This document shows, piece by piece, positions 53,223 through 62,742 of a DNA stretch of 64,000 bases (the stretch's first letter is position 1; the number at the start of each line of letters is the position of its first letter). This DNA comes from Methanoculleus sp. 7T. Lineage in GTDB: Archaea; Halobacteriota; Methanomicrobia; Methanomicrobiales; Methanoculleaceae. The DNA lies in assembly GCF_023195915.1 (NCBI RefSeq), contig NZ_JALPRP010000001.1, positions 1,364,001-1,428,000 on the forward strand. Reading direction: 5' to 3'. The position numbers and the translations under genes are program-made. The notes under the pieces are model-generated. The model was not told where the DNA came from. It did not search any database and saw nothing but the letters and a program-made list of their open reading frames with translations.

Positions 53223-53791
53223 TATTCAGTCCCCTTCCCCTTCTCGCGTTCGAGTTCCTCTTCCAGCCAGACCGAGGTCCCGAGGCCCGACTGCCGCATG
53301 GTGAGGCCGATCTTGCTCTCCCGAGGTTCGCGCTCGTTCAGTGAAAGCGCGACGACACGCGCCCGGATACCGTCGCCGACGGCGATATACCGCTTCGAGT
53401 CCTGGCAGATCAGCCTGCCGTTCTTCTCGTCGTAGTTGATATACTCATCCGATATCTGGCTCACGTGGAGCATGGCGTCGATGGGTCCAAGGCTGACGAA
53501 CGCGCCGAAACTCGTCGTCTCCACCACCTCGCCCTCGATCACTTCCTGGAGCGCCAGACGGAGCACCGCCGCCTCGAACCTGACATCGTAGTAGACGGCG
53601 CCGTCCCCCGGGATCAGTTCCCCCTGGCCGATATCGAGAATCTTTGTGACCGCAATGAAGATGCCGATCTCCTTTGCGATGCTGCCTTCCAGCTGCTCCT
53701 GCAGTACATTGAGGATGACCTTCTCCAGGTCCTCCCCGAGGCGGTGGGGCGGAACCCGCACCTTGTCCTCCAGTGTCATCTTGTAGTACAT
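53222..53791 (-). CDS. rpoE1: DNA-directed RNA polymerase subunit Rpo7 (RpoE')
   Basis: Rpo7 forms the RNA polymerase stalk with Rpo4. The 189-residue protein begins YYKMTLEDKVRVPPHRLGED and carries a C-terminal S1 domain, with GEVVETTSFGAFVSLGPIDAM as the signature. The final segment is acidic-basic mixed and varies between species. It follows the PIN-domain gene by eight bases. Assignment is firm. Confidence 0.95.
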   Translation of the reverse strand: MYYKMTLEDKVRVPPHRLGEDLEKVILNVLQEQLEGSIAKEIGIFIAVTKILDIGQGELIPGDGAVYYDVRFEAAVLRLALQEVIEGEVVETTSFGAFVSLGPIDAMLHVSQISDEYINYDEKNGRLICQDSKRYIAVGDGIRARVVALSLNEREPRESKIGLTMRQSGLGTSVWLEEELEREKGKGTE

Positions 53792-53799
53792 GGTCTCAC

Positions 53800-54180
53800 C
53801 TATCCCCTCAACAACTCCAACGTTTTCCGTCTTCGCATCGAAACAACGTCAATTCCCTCTCGAAGGAGAGCGTTCCGGAGTTCCCGGTCGTTCGTCACCA
53901 CGACGCATCCTTCCCGCCGGGCATACTCGATCACCCGGTTATCAACGCCTTCTGCGGTGCTCCCGCTCGGCACGACCGTCGAGCGCCGGGCCATAGCGAG
54001 GCCCACGCGGGCGGCGGCGGCATCGCGGCCCCGGCCGCGGGCGAGCCCAGAGAGTTCGCCGACCACCTCTTCGAGCGTGATCGGCTCGAAGTCCCCGAAG
54101 AGACCCAGAAGTTCACCATACAAGTCAATCCCGAACTGTGCCGGCATCAGCAGGGCATTGGTGTCGAGGAGTATCCTCAC
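53800..54180 (-). CDS. PIN-domain protein (archaeal Fcf1-like, COG1412)
   Basis: The 126-residue protein starts at GTG 54180, which shares bases with the aIF2-gamma stop, and reads [13 protein letters not shown]. Acidic residues of the PIN nuclease site are Asp6 in LLDTN, Glu in TLEEVV and Asp in VVTNDREL. Conserved placement between aIF2-gamma and Rpo7 and the COG1412 pattern suggest rRNA processing like eukaryotic Fcf1. It is not a toxin-type VapC by context. A 137-residue frame starting earlier is a read-through of the upstream end. Confidence 0.85.
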   Translation of the reverse strand: MRILLDTNALLMPAQFGIDLYGELLGLFGDFEPITLEEVVGELSGLARGRGRDAAAARVGLAMARRSTVVPSGSTAEGVDNRVIEYARREGCVVVTNDRELRNALLREGIDVVSMRRRKTLELLRG

Positions 54181-55436
54181 TCGACCAGAACACCCATGCC
54201 GATCAGCCGCCATCGCCCGCCGACCTGCCTGCTGATGGCAATCCGTGCGCCGACCTCCGCACAGACCGCCCGCTTCAGTTGGACCTCCACTTGATTCTTC
54301 TTCGTGTTTACGATCACGCCTACGGTGACGGCGGTGCCGACCGAGAGCATCAGCGGCTCTTTATGCTTCAAGGGCTCGATGATCTGCTCGCTGTCCGCGC
54401 CGACCACCCGGTCCATGAGCGTGACGTCGAACTTCAGCCGGTCCCAGACCGGCGGCAGTTTCCCGACGCGTCCGGCCACCTGCCCGGCAAGAGCGTCGCT
54501 CTTCGTCAGTGCCGGGTCGAGTTTCGTCGCGACACCGAGGAGACCCCCGGGCGCCGCCTCGGCCACCTTGACCTTGCCGGCGTTGATGGAGGTGATCTTC
54601 GTCTCGATCGGCTCCCATCTGGTCCGGTTCTCGACTTGAACCTGCCGGCCGGGCCGGATCTCGATATCATCTCCCTCGCGCAGGACGCCGCGAACGAGGG
54701 AGCCCCCGATGACCCCGCCCTTCACGTCGCGCCAGCTGCAGCCTGGCTTGTTGATATCGAACGACCGCGCGATGAGCAGCACCGGGTCGATCTCCGGATC
54801 ACGAGTTGGTTCCGGGATGACCGCATCAAGGGTCTGGATCAGGGCGCCGATATTGATTCCCTTCTGTGCAGAGACAGGGATAATTGGTGCGTTCTCGGCG
54901 ATGGTGCCCTTGATGAACCGTTTGATCTGCTTATAGTGCTCCAGCGCCTCGGCCTGGGTGACGACGTCGATCTTGTTCTGGACGATGACGATCTTCTTGA
55001 TCCCGATCAATTCGAGCGCCATCAGATGCTCCTTGGTCTGCGGCTGCGGGCAGGTTTCGTTTGCAGCAATGACCAGCATCGCCCCATCCATCAGCGCGGA
55101 GCCGGAGAGCATCGTCGCCATCAATGTCTCGTGGCCGGGGGCATCGACGAATGAGACCGTCCGAAACGGAACCGCCTTCGATCCACATTTTGGGCATTCG
55201 GGCTGGGAAGTATACGCCTCCGCTCCATCGCAGTTCTCGCATTTATAAAAAGTCGTATCCGCGTAACCGAGCCGGATGGAGATGCCGCGCTTGATCTCCT
55301 CGCTGTGCCGGTCCGTCCAGGTACCGGTCAGCGCGCTGACCAGGGTGGTCTTGCCGTGATCGACATGACCCACGAGGCCAATATTGACACCGGGAATGAA
55401 TGCATCTCGCAAAAGTTTTCGAACCTCCTTATCCAA
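54177..55436 (-). CDS. eif2g: Translation initiation factor aIF2 subunit gamma
   Basis: This GTPase carries initiator tRNA to the ribosome. The 419-residue protein has GHVDHGKTT (P-loop), a zinc-ribbon insertion ([13 protein letters not shown] to CPKCG), DAPGHE and NKID, then two beta-barrel domains. No ATG starts the frame: TTG 55436 is listed, but a TTG eight codons later, after AAGGAGG, is as good or better given TATA-like sequence at 55440-55447. It leads the operon that runs to rpl40e. Confidence 0.95.
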   Translation of the reverse strand: MDKEVRKLLRDAFIPGVNIGLVGHVDHGKTTLVSALTGTWTDRHSEEIKRGISIRLGYADTTFYKCENCDGAEAYTSQPECPKCGSKAVPFRTVSFVDAPGHETLMATMLSGSALMDGAMLVIAANETCPQPQTKEHLMALELIGIKKIVIVQNKIDVVTQAEALEHYKQIKRFIKGTIAENAPIIPVSAQKGINIGALIQTLDAVIPEPTRDPEIDPVLLIARSFDINKPGCSWRDVKGGVIGGSLVRGVLREGDDIEIRPGRQVQVENRTRWEPIETKITSINAGKVKVAEAAPGGLLGVATKLDPALTKSDALAGQVAGRVGKLPPVWDRLKFDVTLMDRVVGADSEQIIEPLKHKEPLMLSVGTAVTVGVIVNTKKNQVEVQLKRAVCAEVGARIAISRQVGGRWRLIGMGVLVE

Positions 55437-55462
55437 TATATAGTGACACTACTTATACATAA

Positions 55463-55585
55463 TCAGTAGGGGTTACTTCTCCGCTCCTTGTAGGCGTTCT
55501 TATAGCACCTGTAGACGGTCTCCTGTTTGCCGCCCTCTGTGAGGCATACGAAGTATGAAGAATGCCCCCTTAGGTTAGCGAAAAT
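55463..55585 (-). pseudogene. Short coding-looking frame without a start codon
   Basis: A 40-codon open frame between aIF2-gamma and nikR ends at TGA 55463-55465 and reads RGHSSYFVCLTEGG, then ETVYRCYKNAYKERR. Its composition (aromatic, basic, Cys-spaced) looks like real protein, yet it opens after an in-frame TAA with no ATG, GTG or TTG. A TATAAATT lies just before it on this strand. It may be the 3' remnant of a broken gene. I do not recognise the family. Confidence 0.3.
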
Positions 55586-55590
55586 TTATA
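55583..55590 (+). promoter_or_regulatory. TATA box of nikR
   Basis: AATTTATA lies 34-41 bases before ATG 55624 and predicts a transcript start near 55614. Upstream, CATACGAAGTATG (about 55549-55561) is a short inverted repeat resembling half-sites of NikR operators, so self-control by NikR is possible. That likeness is weak. Confidence 0.45.
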
Positions 55591-55623
55591 CCTTATTAAT
55601 AGAGATATGAGTCTGAGCATAGT

Positions 55624-56046
55624 ATGTCAGGTGATACCGAACTTTCACGTATCGGGATCTCTCTACCCAAGAATCTTCTCGATAAATTCGATGAGATCCT
55701 GACCCTCCGGGGGTACTCCTCCCGTTCCGAAGGGATACGGGACTCAATACGGAGTTACATCACCCACTATCAGTGGATCTCCGATGTAAAAGGAGAGCGG
55801 CAGGGCGTCATCACCATGGTCTATGACCATGACCAGCGGGGGCTGCTCCAGACGCTCACCGAGATCCAGCACCAGTATGCCCACATCATCCAGGCATCTC
55901 TTCACTCGCACGTGACCCACAGCAAGTGCCTTGAGGTGATCCTGATCCGCGGGGACGGAGCGGTGCTGAAGGATATCACGGAACGATTGATGGCACAGAA
56001 GGGTGTCGAGGCGGTGAAACTCACCACCATACCGATCGAGGGTTAG
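55624..56046 (+). CDS. nikR: Nickel-responsive transcriptional regulator NikR
   Basis: The 140-residue protein has a ribbon-helix-helix DNA-binding part (RIGISLPKNLLDKFDEILTL, residues 9-28) and an ACT-like nickel domain. The square-planar nickel ligands are all there: His83, His94, His96 and Cys102, with the same spacing as in the E. coli protein. With nickel it represses uptake genes; methanogens need nickel for F430, hydrogenases and CO dehydrogenase. Its 3' end overlaps the converging DUF2098 gene by four bases. Confidence 0.93.
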   Translation: MSGDTELSRIGISLPKNLLDKFDEILTLRGYSSRSEGIRDSIRSYITHYQWISDVKGERQGVITMVYDHDQRGLLQTLTEIQHQYAHIIQASLHSHVTHSKCLEVILIRGDGAVLKDITERLMAQKGVEAVKLTTIPIEG

Positions 56047-56333
56047 CCGCCGCCCTCGCAGCTCTGGTCGATCCCCTTCTCCCAAACCTCTTCCAGCTGC
56101 TCTTTGAGTTCCTTCCTCTTTTCGAGGTAGTCCTCCAAGGAACGATCCTCCCTCTCTACCTTCCCGGCTGTGCGGTCGGCGCCGATGAGTTCATCGACCC
56201 GGTAGTAGAGTCCGGTGCTGTCGAGCTCGGCATACTGCCGGCCGTCGATCACCTCGACCCGCAGGACCTTTCCGGTCGTGCCGGTGCGGGGGTACCGGAC
56301 GACTGCCCCCACTGCTACGTCATCCGTGCTCAT
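56043..56333 (-). CDS. DUF2098 family protein
   Basis: The 96-residue protein shows VGAVVRYPRTGTTGKVLRV and AELDSTGLYYRVDELI, the small beta-barrel pattern of DUF2098, followed by a charged helix (EDYLEKRKELKEQLEEVWEK). The family is limited to methanogens. It diverges from ycaO with 56 bases between them, and this neighbourhood recurs in methanogens as far as I recall; a role in McrA modification is possible but unproven. Confidence 0.8.
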   Translation of the reverse strand: MSTDDVAVGAVVRYPRTGTTGKVLRVEVIDGRQYAELDSTGLYYRVDELIGADRTAGKVEREDRSLEDYLEKRKELKEQLEEVWEKGIDQSCEGGG

Positions 56334-56389
56334 ACATGGTTAGGGTACATCTGCCATCCTATTAAGGTATCACCTCCAAGGGATCTTGA

Positions 56390-57565
56390 ATGGCAATCAC
56401 GATTCGTCCGGTAGAAAAACAGTACTTTGACGGAACGCATCGATACCGATCCCCTGAGGAGACCCGTGCCGCCGTAGAGCCGTTGATGGCGGAGATCGGT
56501 GTTGTGGAACTCGTCGACGTGACTCCTCTGGATCGTCTCGGAATTCCTGTCTTCTCGGCGGTTCGGCCGGGAGCGGCCCGGGGAGCGGTTCGCGTCCACG
56601 CAGGGAAGGGGAAGGAGCCCGTCCACGCTCGGGTCTCGGCGATGATGGAGGCGCTCGAGCGTTACTGCGCCGAGTACCGAGGTGACCGGATGGAGTATGC
56701 GACCTACGAGGAGATCGGCCCGGGACGGGCGGTGCATCCAGAAGACCTGATCCTCCCGCGGAAACTCGAACAAGGGGAGAAGATCCACTGGACGCCGGCA
56801 TGGGATATCCTGAACGATGAAGAGGTCTACGTCCCGAGTAACGCCGTCTATCACCCCTACGACTCCCTCGGTATGACCATGCCCCTCTTCCGGAGCGACT
56901 CGAACGGGCTTGCATCGGGAAACATCATGGAGGAGGCTATCCTGCACGCCCTCTTTGAGGTGATCGAGCGGGACGCGCTCAGCCTCGCCGACCAACAGCG
57001 TGACCTCGGGAGCCGTCTCACCATCGAGAAGGAGTGCGCCGCCCGGCAGGTGCTTGACCGGTTCGAGGAGAACGGTATCGACATCCATCTCTGGCTGCTC
57101 GACGGGAAGACTCGCATCCCCACTGTCGCAGCCGCGGCAGACGACACCGTCACGAAGGACCCGGCGATGATCGTCATCGGGTCCGGGACACACTCCTGCC
57201 CCGAGATCGCAGCGCTCCGTGCCCTGACCGAGGTCGCCCAAAGCCGGGGGAGTTATCTCCAAGGCGGTCGGAACGACCCCAAGCGGGAGATGGTCATCAG
57301 GAAGGCGGGATACGAACGGTTGAAGCGGATCAACCGGATGTGGTTTGCCGACGCGGAGGCCATCGATATCGGAGACGTGCCCGACGCGAGCACCGACCGG
57401 TTCGACCTCGACATCCGGCGGGTGCTCGAGGAGGTCAGCCCCTACACGGATCGGGTCTGCGTCTGCGACCTCTCGCGGACCCCGGTACCGGTGGTGCGGG
57501 TCGTCGTCCCCGGGTTTGAGGTTTCATACATGGACCCGGACCGGAAACGTTCCGCGCAAGGGTAA
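56390..57565 (+). CDS. ycaO: YcaO protein for McrA glycine thioamidation
   Basis: YcaO uses ATP to activate a peptide amide bond; in methanogens it installs thioglycine in the McrA subunit of methyl-coenzyme M reductase. The 391-residue protein has the ATP/Mg residues in SAMMEALERYCAEYRGD, NIMEEAILHALFEVIERDA and AALRALTEVAQSR, and lacks peptide-docking additions. Length fits the McrA-type subgroup. AAGGGATC precedes the ATG. No tfuA is in view; it could be elsewhere in the genome. Substrate is inferred from the lineage. Confidence 0.88.
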   Translation: MAITIRPVEKQYFDGTHRYRSPEETRAAVEPLMAEIGVVELVDVTPLDRLGIPVFSAVRPGAARGAVRVHAGKGKEPVHARVSAMMEALERYCAEYRGDRMEYATYEEIGPGRAVHPEDLILPRKLEQGEKIHWTPAWDILNDEEVYVPSNAVYHPYDSLGMTMPLFRSDSNGLASGNIMEEAILHALFEVIERDALSLADQQRDLGSRLTIEKECAARQVLDRFEENGIDIHLWLLDGKTRIPTVAAAADDTVTKDPAMIVIGSGTHSCPEIAALRALTEVAQSRGSYLQGGRNDPKREMVIRKAGYERLKRINRMWFADAEAIDIGDVPDASTDRFDLDIRRVLEEVSPYTDRVCVCDLSRTPVPVVRVVVPGFEVSYMDPDRKRSAQG

Positions 57566-57878
57566 TGCCGGCGGGGAGCCTTCCCCGTCGGCTGGTTTTC
57601 GTGAGGATTGGTTTGTTTGAGCAAAGCCGCCTGAGTTTCTGTTATACTGGAAGTTCCCACCGGGTATCACGTCGGGGGGTGGCTGGCGGAGGGACGGGAG
57701 TTTGACACCGAAAGTCTTCGCTGTGGGAGACAGGGGGATGCTCCCCCTCTCCGTCAGCCCCTCCTCCCTAGCGCGATATCCGCCACGGTCCAATGTACCG
57801 GGACAACGGGTGGGGAACGACCGCCCCGATGGGCAGAGTTTTCCCCGGCGCCGGGACCGGTATTCACCCATAGGGTGC
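57566..57878. other. Intergenic region between converging genes
   Basis: These 313 bases hold no supported gene. GGGGGATGCTCCCCC at 57734-57748 is a short GC inverted repeat that could terminate a transcript. No SRP or RNase P RNA motif was found in it. Confidence 0.4.
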
Positions 57879-58847
57879 TCAGCAGAACCTGACTTTCTTC
57901 AAAATCTGCACAACCTCTTCCGTGCTCCGGTGCAGGGGCTTCTTTTCGGGCACAAACCGCTTCCCTGCAAGAGCGTCGAATATCGCGGAGATTGCCTTCC
58001 CGTGCGACGGGCCGTAACCCCCTTCGAGCGTCAGCGCGAGGGGCAGGTCCGTGCCGTCGATCAGCATCCCGGCGAGCACGCTGAAGTCCTCCGGCTCAAG
58101 GTTCATGTGCCCGTGCTCGTCGTCGGAGAGGGCGTCCTGGCCGGCGGAGACGATCAGGGCGTCGGGCCGGAATCGGGCGAGCGCCGGGACGAAGACCTCA
58201 CGGAAGACGTGCTGGTAGTCGGCGATGGTGGACCCTGCCGCAAGCGGGGCGTTGAGCGTGTAGCCCCGGCCCGCTCCGGTGCCGATCTCGTCCACCCACC
58301 CGGTCTTCGGGAAACTGTCGGTCTCGTGCACCGAGCAGTAGAGCACCCGGTCGCTCCCGTAAAAGATCGTCTGCGTGCCGTTGCCGTGGTGTAGGTCCCA
58401 GTCGAGGATTGCGACCCGGTCGACCGACTCAAGCGCTTTGGCCGCCGCGACGGCGGCGTTGTTGAAGATGCAGAACCCCATCGCCCGGTCGGGCTCGGCG
58501 TGGTGTCCCGGCGGGCGGACCATGGCGAACGAGTGCTCGCCGTCGAGCGCCCGCGCAACTGCCGCAAAGGTCGATCCGGCGGCATAGGACGCCGCCTCGA
58601 ACGAATGGCAGGTGACGTAGGTATTCGGGTCTAAAAAACAGGTTCCTCGTGCTATCTCTTGCACCCACCGGATGTGTTGCGGACGGTGGACCCGCTCCAG
58701 GTCCCTCTCGGTAGCCCGGAGCGGGGCGCGCCACTTCACGCCGTCGGGGACCCCGGAGAGGGCCGCCCGTAACCGGGAGCCCGACTCGGGGTGAAGTTCC
58801 ATGTCGTGCCTGGCAAAGACGTCACCGTAGATGACTGAACGTCGCAT
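57879..58847 (-). CDS. Histone deacetylase-family protein (AcuC/AphA-like)
   Basis: The 322-residue protein has the zinc-hydrolase residues: RPPGHHAEPDRAMGFCIFNN with the His pair, DWDLHHGNGTQTIFY with Asp and His ligands, and VSAGQDALSDDEHGHM with the last Asp. Members deacetylate lysines or polyamines; substrate specificity cannot be read from sequence. It lies six bases downstream of aglB and probably shares its transcript; whether that is functional or accidental is unclear. Length is typical for prokaryotes. Confidence 0.9.
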   Translation of the reverse strand: MRRSVIYGDVFARHDMELHPESGSRLRAALSGVPDGVKWRAPLRATERDLERVHRPQHIRWVQEIARGTCFLDPNTYVTCHSFEAASYAAGSTFAAVARALDGEHSFAMVRPPGHHAEPDRAMGFCIFNNAAVAAAKALESVDRVAILDWDLHHGNGTQTIFYGSDRVLYCSVHETDSFPKTGWVDEIGTGAGRGYTLNAPLAAGSTIADYQHVFREVFVPALARFRPDALIVSAGQDALSDDEHGHMNLEPEDFSVLAGMLIDGTDLPLALTLEGGYGPSHGKAISAIFDALAGKRFVPEKKPLHRSTEEVVQILKKVRFC

Positions 58848-58853
58848 CCTGCG

Positions 58854-61496
58854 TTAGTTGATAGTGCGTCCCTGCCGGATATCTTCTTCGGTGACGTCGA
58901 ACGTCTGCCCGGTTCCCACAATCCGGTACAATCCGGTCGTTTTAACCTCGCCCGACCATCCAGACGTCGCATACGGGACGACAAACTCGCCGTTCACGCT
59001 CTCCTGGCGGTAGGTGAACGCCCGCCCGGTATTCGTCGTGACCGGCACCTCGATGATCCCGTCGCCCTTGATATGTGCCCCCGGGACGTACTCGAATATC
59101 TTAACGTTTTTCAGGTTGGGCCCGTTTGCGCCGACGTTGAAGTAGTTCTGCGGCGTCTCGTGGACGAGCCGGTAATGCCGGAGCGCCGGCACCCGTTCGA
59201 CCGGGTGAAGGATCGAGTCCGGCTGGAACTGGTGGTACATATTCAGCAGCGTCGCGTGAGACCCTGCCGGTGCGTTCTTGTTATAGGCCTCCACCGCGGC
59301 CGCGGCGGCGGTTGCGTTCATCTCTTCGGCACGGGTGATGACCGGGAGGGAGGCGTTCACTGCGCCCGGGTCCCGATACTCGACATAGAGCACCTTTGAT
59401 GTCGGGTCGGTCATCGAACCGTCGAAGTTGTGGAGGCGGGAGACCATCGTCAGGTAGTACTGCTGGCTCTGGAACGGTACCGACTGGTAACTCGTCGATC
59501 CCGGGCTGGCAGGGAGGAGGAAGGAGGGGATGAATCGTTCCTTGCCCCCCTCGGGGTCGGCCCACGTCACCGGAGCGTGGAACTTCCCGGTGTCGAGTTG
59601 GATATCGGTGACGACGTAGCGGGTGCCGGTGTTGTCGAGGATGCGGTTTGCCTCCTCCTCTGAGGTCGAGACGAAGTAGGTCGCGGAGCCGTTCGGCCCG
59701 GAGACCCCGTGTTGGAAGGGGTTGTTGGTCGGGATCCTCTTCGAGACGAACGTGATCCAGTGGCCGTAGTCCCACCACGACATGACGCCGTAGGAGCCCT
59801 CGGGGTAGGTGAAGGTATCCTTGTCATAGATGGCATAGTAGTCGACGCCGGGGTCGGGGGTATTGGCGCCCATCCATGTCAGCGCTTCCATCCACTGTGA
59901 GTTGATACCGCTGTACTTCGCGGTAGTGCCCGCTGCGAGGTTCATCGCAAAGGAATTCCCCGCGAAGAGGAGCGTGACGGCGACGACCGCGACGACCGCA
60001 CCTACCTTCAGGTAGTCAGGCTGGTCTCTCGCGGGGACTTTCGGTTTCCGGGTAGCCGGGGCTCTCCCCCCCTTCTTTCCCTTCTTTTCCGGCTCTCCTT
60101 TCTTCTCATCGGATCCGGGATCGGAGGAATCCCCGCCGCTTCCCGGCCTGAGAAGGCGTGTGACGTCTTTCCAACCTGCGTTGAGGACCGCCCCTACGAA
60201 TACGCCCGAGAGCAGGGCGATGTTTGCCGCAAGGTAGTACTCGTAGCGGACGTGCGCTGTCGTCGACGCGAGGATGATTGCCGTCCAGATAAGGACGAAG
60301 ACATGGGCCGGGTTCACCTTCTCGCGGTTCCACCAGAGCAGGGCGGCAACCCCCCCGGCCGCGAGTATGAGGCTCCAGTGGAACGTCGCCCAAGCCGCAC
60401 CGTACGACCAGGCCCGCGCCTCCTCAACGGTCGTGGTGACCGGCGCCTCACCGAAGAAGGCGAAGAGGTTCGATATCAGGAGGTTGTAGACGTCAGGCAG
60501 GGCGACGAAGAGCACCGCGACGGCGAGGGCCGCGATGCCTGCGAGCGCGGCAGGGAAGTAGTACTTCGGGCGCTCTTTCAGGAAGACCGAGAGCCCATAG
60601 AGGACCAACGTGCCGGCGATGAGGCCGGCGCTGGTGATGATGTGTCCAACGGTGTATCGGGAGAGGTCGAGGCCGGGGTGCGGGAAGCCGAACGCCGCTG
60701 TCCCGACCATCACCACGCCGAAGGCGACTACGTTTACGAGGACCAAGTAGTCGCTCGACTGGTTCTGGAAGAAGTCCAAGATGAACTGGATCAAGGTGAA
60801 GGCTGCGACGATGAGCGCGAAGAGGATCATCGTCGGCATGTTGAAGTATCCGAGGAGGTAGGCGATACCGGCGAGCGCCGCTGTTATCGCCGGTATCTTC
60901 AGGTTCTCAAGGTTCTTTTTGGAGAGGGGGCTGTTGCGGGCGGCGAGCAGAGCCGCGACGTAGGCGAGGACGAAGATCGTCGAAAAGAGCGTCTCTGCGA
61001 TGTGGTGGTCGACGAACCCGAAGAGGGAACGGTAAGCGTAGTTACCTCCGACGACCGCGATGAGGCCCGCCGCGATGAGGCCGGTCTTCCAGTCTGCGAT
61101 CTTTCGTGCAAGCAGGTAGGTGACCGGCACCATCGCCGCACCCATCAGCGGCGGGACCCACGATGCCACCACCAAGATCTCGGGGCGCGTTGCCGCCCCG
61201 GCGAGGATACAGAGCGCCGATATGATCTGGATGAAGAGCGGTCCCCAGTAGATAACGTCGCCGCTCGGATAGAGCGTCATGGCATCGAACCAGGCGTAGC
61301 CCGGGAAGTTGGCGACGACCTGTTCGACTTGCCGGAGGTTGTACCAGGGGTCGATGCCCAGAAGGTTGACCCCTTCGGGTGTCACCATATCTGCCGCCGG
61401 AATAAAACCCCGCGTCCAGAGCGGAAGCAGGGTGAATAGGACAATAAAACCAATGATGATATACGGTCGGTACTTATCGAGATCCATATGAGCCAT
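58854..61496 (-). CDS. aglB: Archaeal oligosaccharyltransferase AglB (STT3)
   Basis: AglB moves a lipid-linked glycan onto Asn in N-x-S/T sequons on the outer face of the membrane. The 880-residue protein has about 13 membrane helices, the first metal Asp49 in GIDPWYN, and WWDYG at 574-578 in the exported domain. A basic, Lys-rich loop near residues 460-490 is a lineage insertion. AAGGAGGG five bases before ATG 61496 fixes the start. It is transcribed with a glycosyltransferase, an aminotransferase and an acetyltransferase, forming an N-glycan locus. The many sequon-rich secreted proteins in this window are plausible substrates. Confidence 0.95.
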   Translation of the reverse strand: MAHMDLDKYRPYIIIGFIVLFTLLPLWTRGFIPAADMVTPEGVNLLGIDPWYNLRQVEQVVANFPGYAWFDAMTLYPSGDVIYWGPLFIQIISALCILAGAATRPEILVVASWVPPLMGAAMVPVTYLLARKIADWKTGLIAAGLIAVVGGNYAYRSLFGFVDHHIAETLFSTIFVLAYVAALLAARNSPLSKKNLENLKIPAITAALAGIAYLLGYFNMPTMILFALIVAAFTLIQFILDFFQNQSSDYLVLVNVVAFGVVMVGTAAFGFPHPGLDLSRYTVGHIITSAGLIAGTLVLYGLSVFLKERPKYYFPAALAGIAALAVAVLFVALPDVYNLLISNLFAFFGEAPVTTTVEEARAWSYGAAWATFHWSLILAAGGVAALLWWNREKVNPAHVFVLIWTAIILASTTAHVRYEYYLAANIALLSGVFVGAVLNAGWKDVTRLLRPGSGGDSSDPGSDEKKGEPEKKGKKGGRAPATRKPKVPARDQPDYLKVGAVVAVVAVTLLFAGNSFAMNLAAGTTAKYSGINSQWMEALTWMGANTPDPGVDYYAIYDKDTFTYPEGSYGVMSWWDYGHWITFVSKRIPTNNPFQHGVSGPNGSATYFVSTSEEEANRILDNTGTRYVVTDIQLDTGKFHAPVTWADPEGGKERFIPSFLLPASPGSTSYQSVPFQSQQYYLTMVSRLHNFDGSMTDPTSKVLYVEYRDPGAVNASLPVITRAEEMNATAAAAAVEAYNKNAPAGSHATLLNMYHQFQPDSILHPVERVPALRHYRLVHETPQNYFNVGANGPNLKNVKIFEYVPGAHIKGDGIIEVPVTTNTGRAFTYRQESVNGEFVVPYATSGWSGEVKTTGLYRIVGTGQTFDVTEEDIRQGRTIN

Positions 61497-61579
61497 CGGA
61501 CCCTCCTTGTTACGTTTCTGTTGCCCTTTGAACCATTAATAACCTTGGCGTATCTCTAGGGTCGGAAAAATGGAATTTA

Positions 61580-62722
61580 TCAGCGTTTGCCTGTCAGCCG
61601 TTCGAAGATCTTCTCGAATGCCTCGGCCTTCTTCTTCCAACTGTGCTCTTCAATCCCGATCGAGCAGCGCACCGGGTTTCGAACCGATTCATCGACCTTC
61701 CCGACGAACTCTTCCATGCTTCGGTAGACGGCGATGTGATCGCCCCCCATTCGGAGCATATCGGGGATGGGGGTAGAGAGGATCGGTTTCCCGCAGGCCG
61801 AGTACTCGAAGTACTTGTTCGGCAGGGCGATATCGACCCACTGGGGGGGAGAGAGCGGGATGAGGCAGAGGTCCATCGGCGCTACGTAGCCGGGGAGGTC
61901 GCGGTAATCGACGGCGCCGGTGAAGTGTACCTGCCGGCTAACCCCGAGTTGCTCCGCGAGGGCGCGCAGTTCGTCGAGGTAGCCGGTGAAGAGCGAACCG
62001 CCGACGATCAGGAGTTCTGCGTTCTCGTGCTGCGCGAGGATCTTCGGGAACGCCCGGATCACATCGTCGAGGGCGTACCATCGCTCGACTGCCCCCGCAA
62101 ACCCGAGCACGAACGCATCGGGGGCGATCCCGAGGGCCTGGCGCATCGCTCCCCCGTCCATCGGGCGGAAGAGGTCGGTGTTGACGCCGTTCGTGATCAG
62201 TTCCGCATCGTAGCCGTATCCCTTCAGTTTCGCGACGAGCCCGGGCGAAACCGTCGTGACGACGTCGCTGTGATCGAGGTTATAGCGGGTTATGGCGAGG
62301 ACGCCTTCCCGGAGCAGCCACCGCATGGCGGGATTCTTGTAGTAAGCGGCGGCCGAGTCGGGGAACCAGTCTTTCAGGTCGAAGACCACCGGCACGTCGA
62401 ACTTCTTCGCTGCACGGACCATCGCCGTCCCTGCGAGGACGTGGGCGCCGACGACGACGTCGATGTCGTAGTCGCGGATGATATTGCGGATGACCCGGTA
62501 GTGGCAGGGTGCATTCAGGGTGTAATGGAGGAAGGGGCTTGCCACCGCAAACCGTGTCGCCTCGTGGACGTGGAGGCGTGTCTGGCGCTCCTTTCCCCTG
62601 CTGACGTGGAAGTGGGGCACGTGGACCTCATGCCGCGTCGCGAGTTCCTCGAAGATGTTGTGGTGCCTCGATGGGATCGGGTGGTGGATGTAATCCTGGG
62701 TGGAGACGAGCAGTATTTTCAT
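61580..62722 (-). CDS. Glycosyltransferase family 4 of the N-glycan locus
   Basis: The 380-residue GT-B protein opens with MKILLVSTQDYIHHPIPSRH. It has the Rossmann donor domain with GFAGAVERWYALDDVIRAF and the donor-binding LPNKYFEYSACGKPILST. It would add a sugar to the lipid-linked glycan. It lies 83 bases upstream of aglB and 20 bases after the aminotransferase gene. Sugar and linkage unknown. Confidence 0.88.
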   Translation of the reverse strand: MKILLVSTQDYIHHPIPSRHHNIFEELATRHEVHVPHFHVSRGKERQTRLHVHEATRFAVASPFLHYTLNAPCHYRVIRNIIRDYDIDVVVGAHVLAGTAMVRAAKKFDVPVVFDLKDWFPDSAAAYYKNPAMRWLLREGVLAITRYNLDHSDVVTTVSPGLVAKLKGYGYDAELITNGVNTDLFRPMDGGAMRQALGIAPDAFVLGFAGAVERWYALDDVIRAFPKILAQHENAELLIVGGSLFTGYLDELRALAEQLGVSRQVHFTGAVDYRDLPGYVAPMDLCLIPLSPPQWVDIALPNKYFEYSACGKPILSTPIPDMLRMGGDHIAVYRSMEEFVGKVDESVRNPVRCSIGIEEHSWKKKAEAFEKIFERLTGKR

Positions 62723-62742
62723 TTTTATCTGTTAAAACTAGG

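Noticed and set aside
53800-54213. PIN-domain gene as part of a VapBC toxin-antitoxin pair
   Set aside because: There is no antitoxin gene; it lies in the conserved aIF2-gamma to Rpo7 position, and its pattern is Fcf1-like.
57734-57748. GC inverted repeat between ycaO and the deacetylase gene as part of an RNA gene
   Set aside because: I looked for SRP RNA and RNase P RNA motifs around it and found none; it is reported only as a possible terminator within the gap.
60252-61439. A 395-codon frame on the plus strand
   Set aside because: It is antisense to aglB and has the biased composition of a shadow frame, with no domain.
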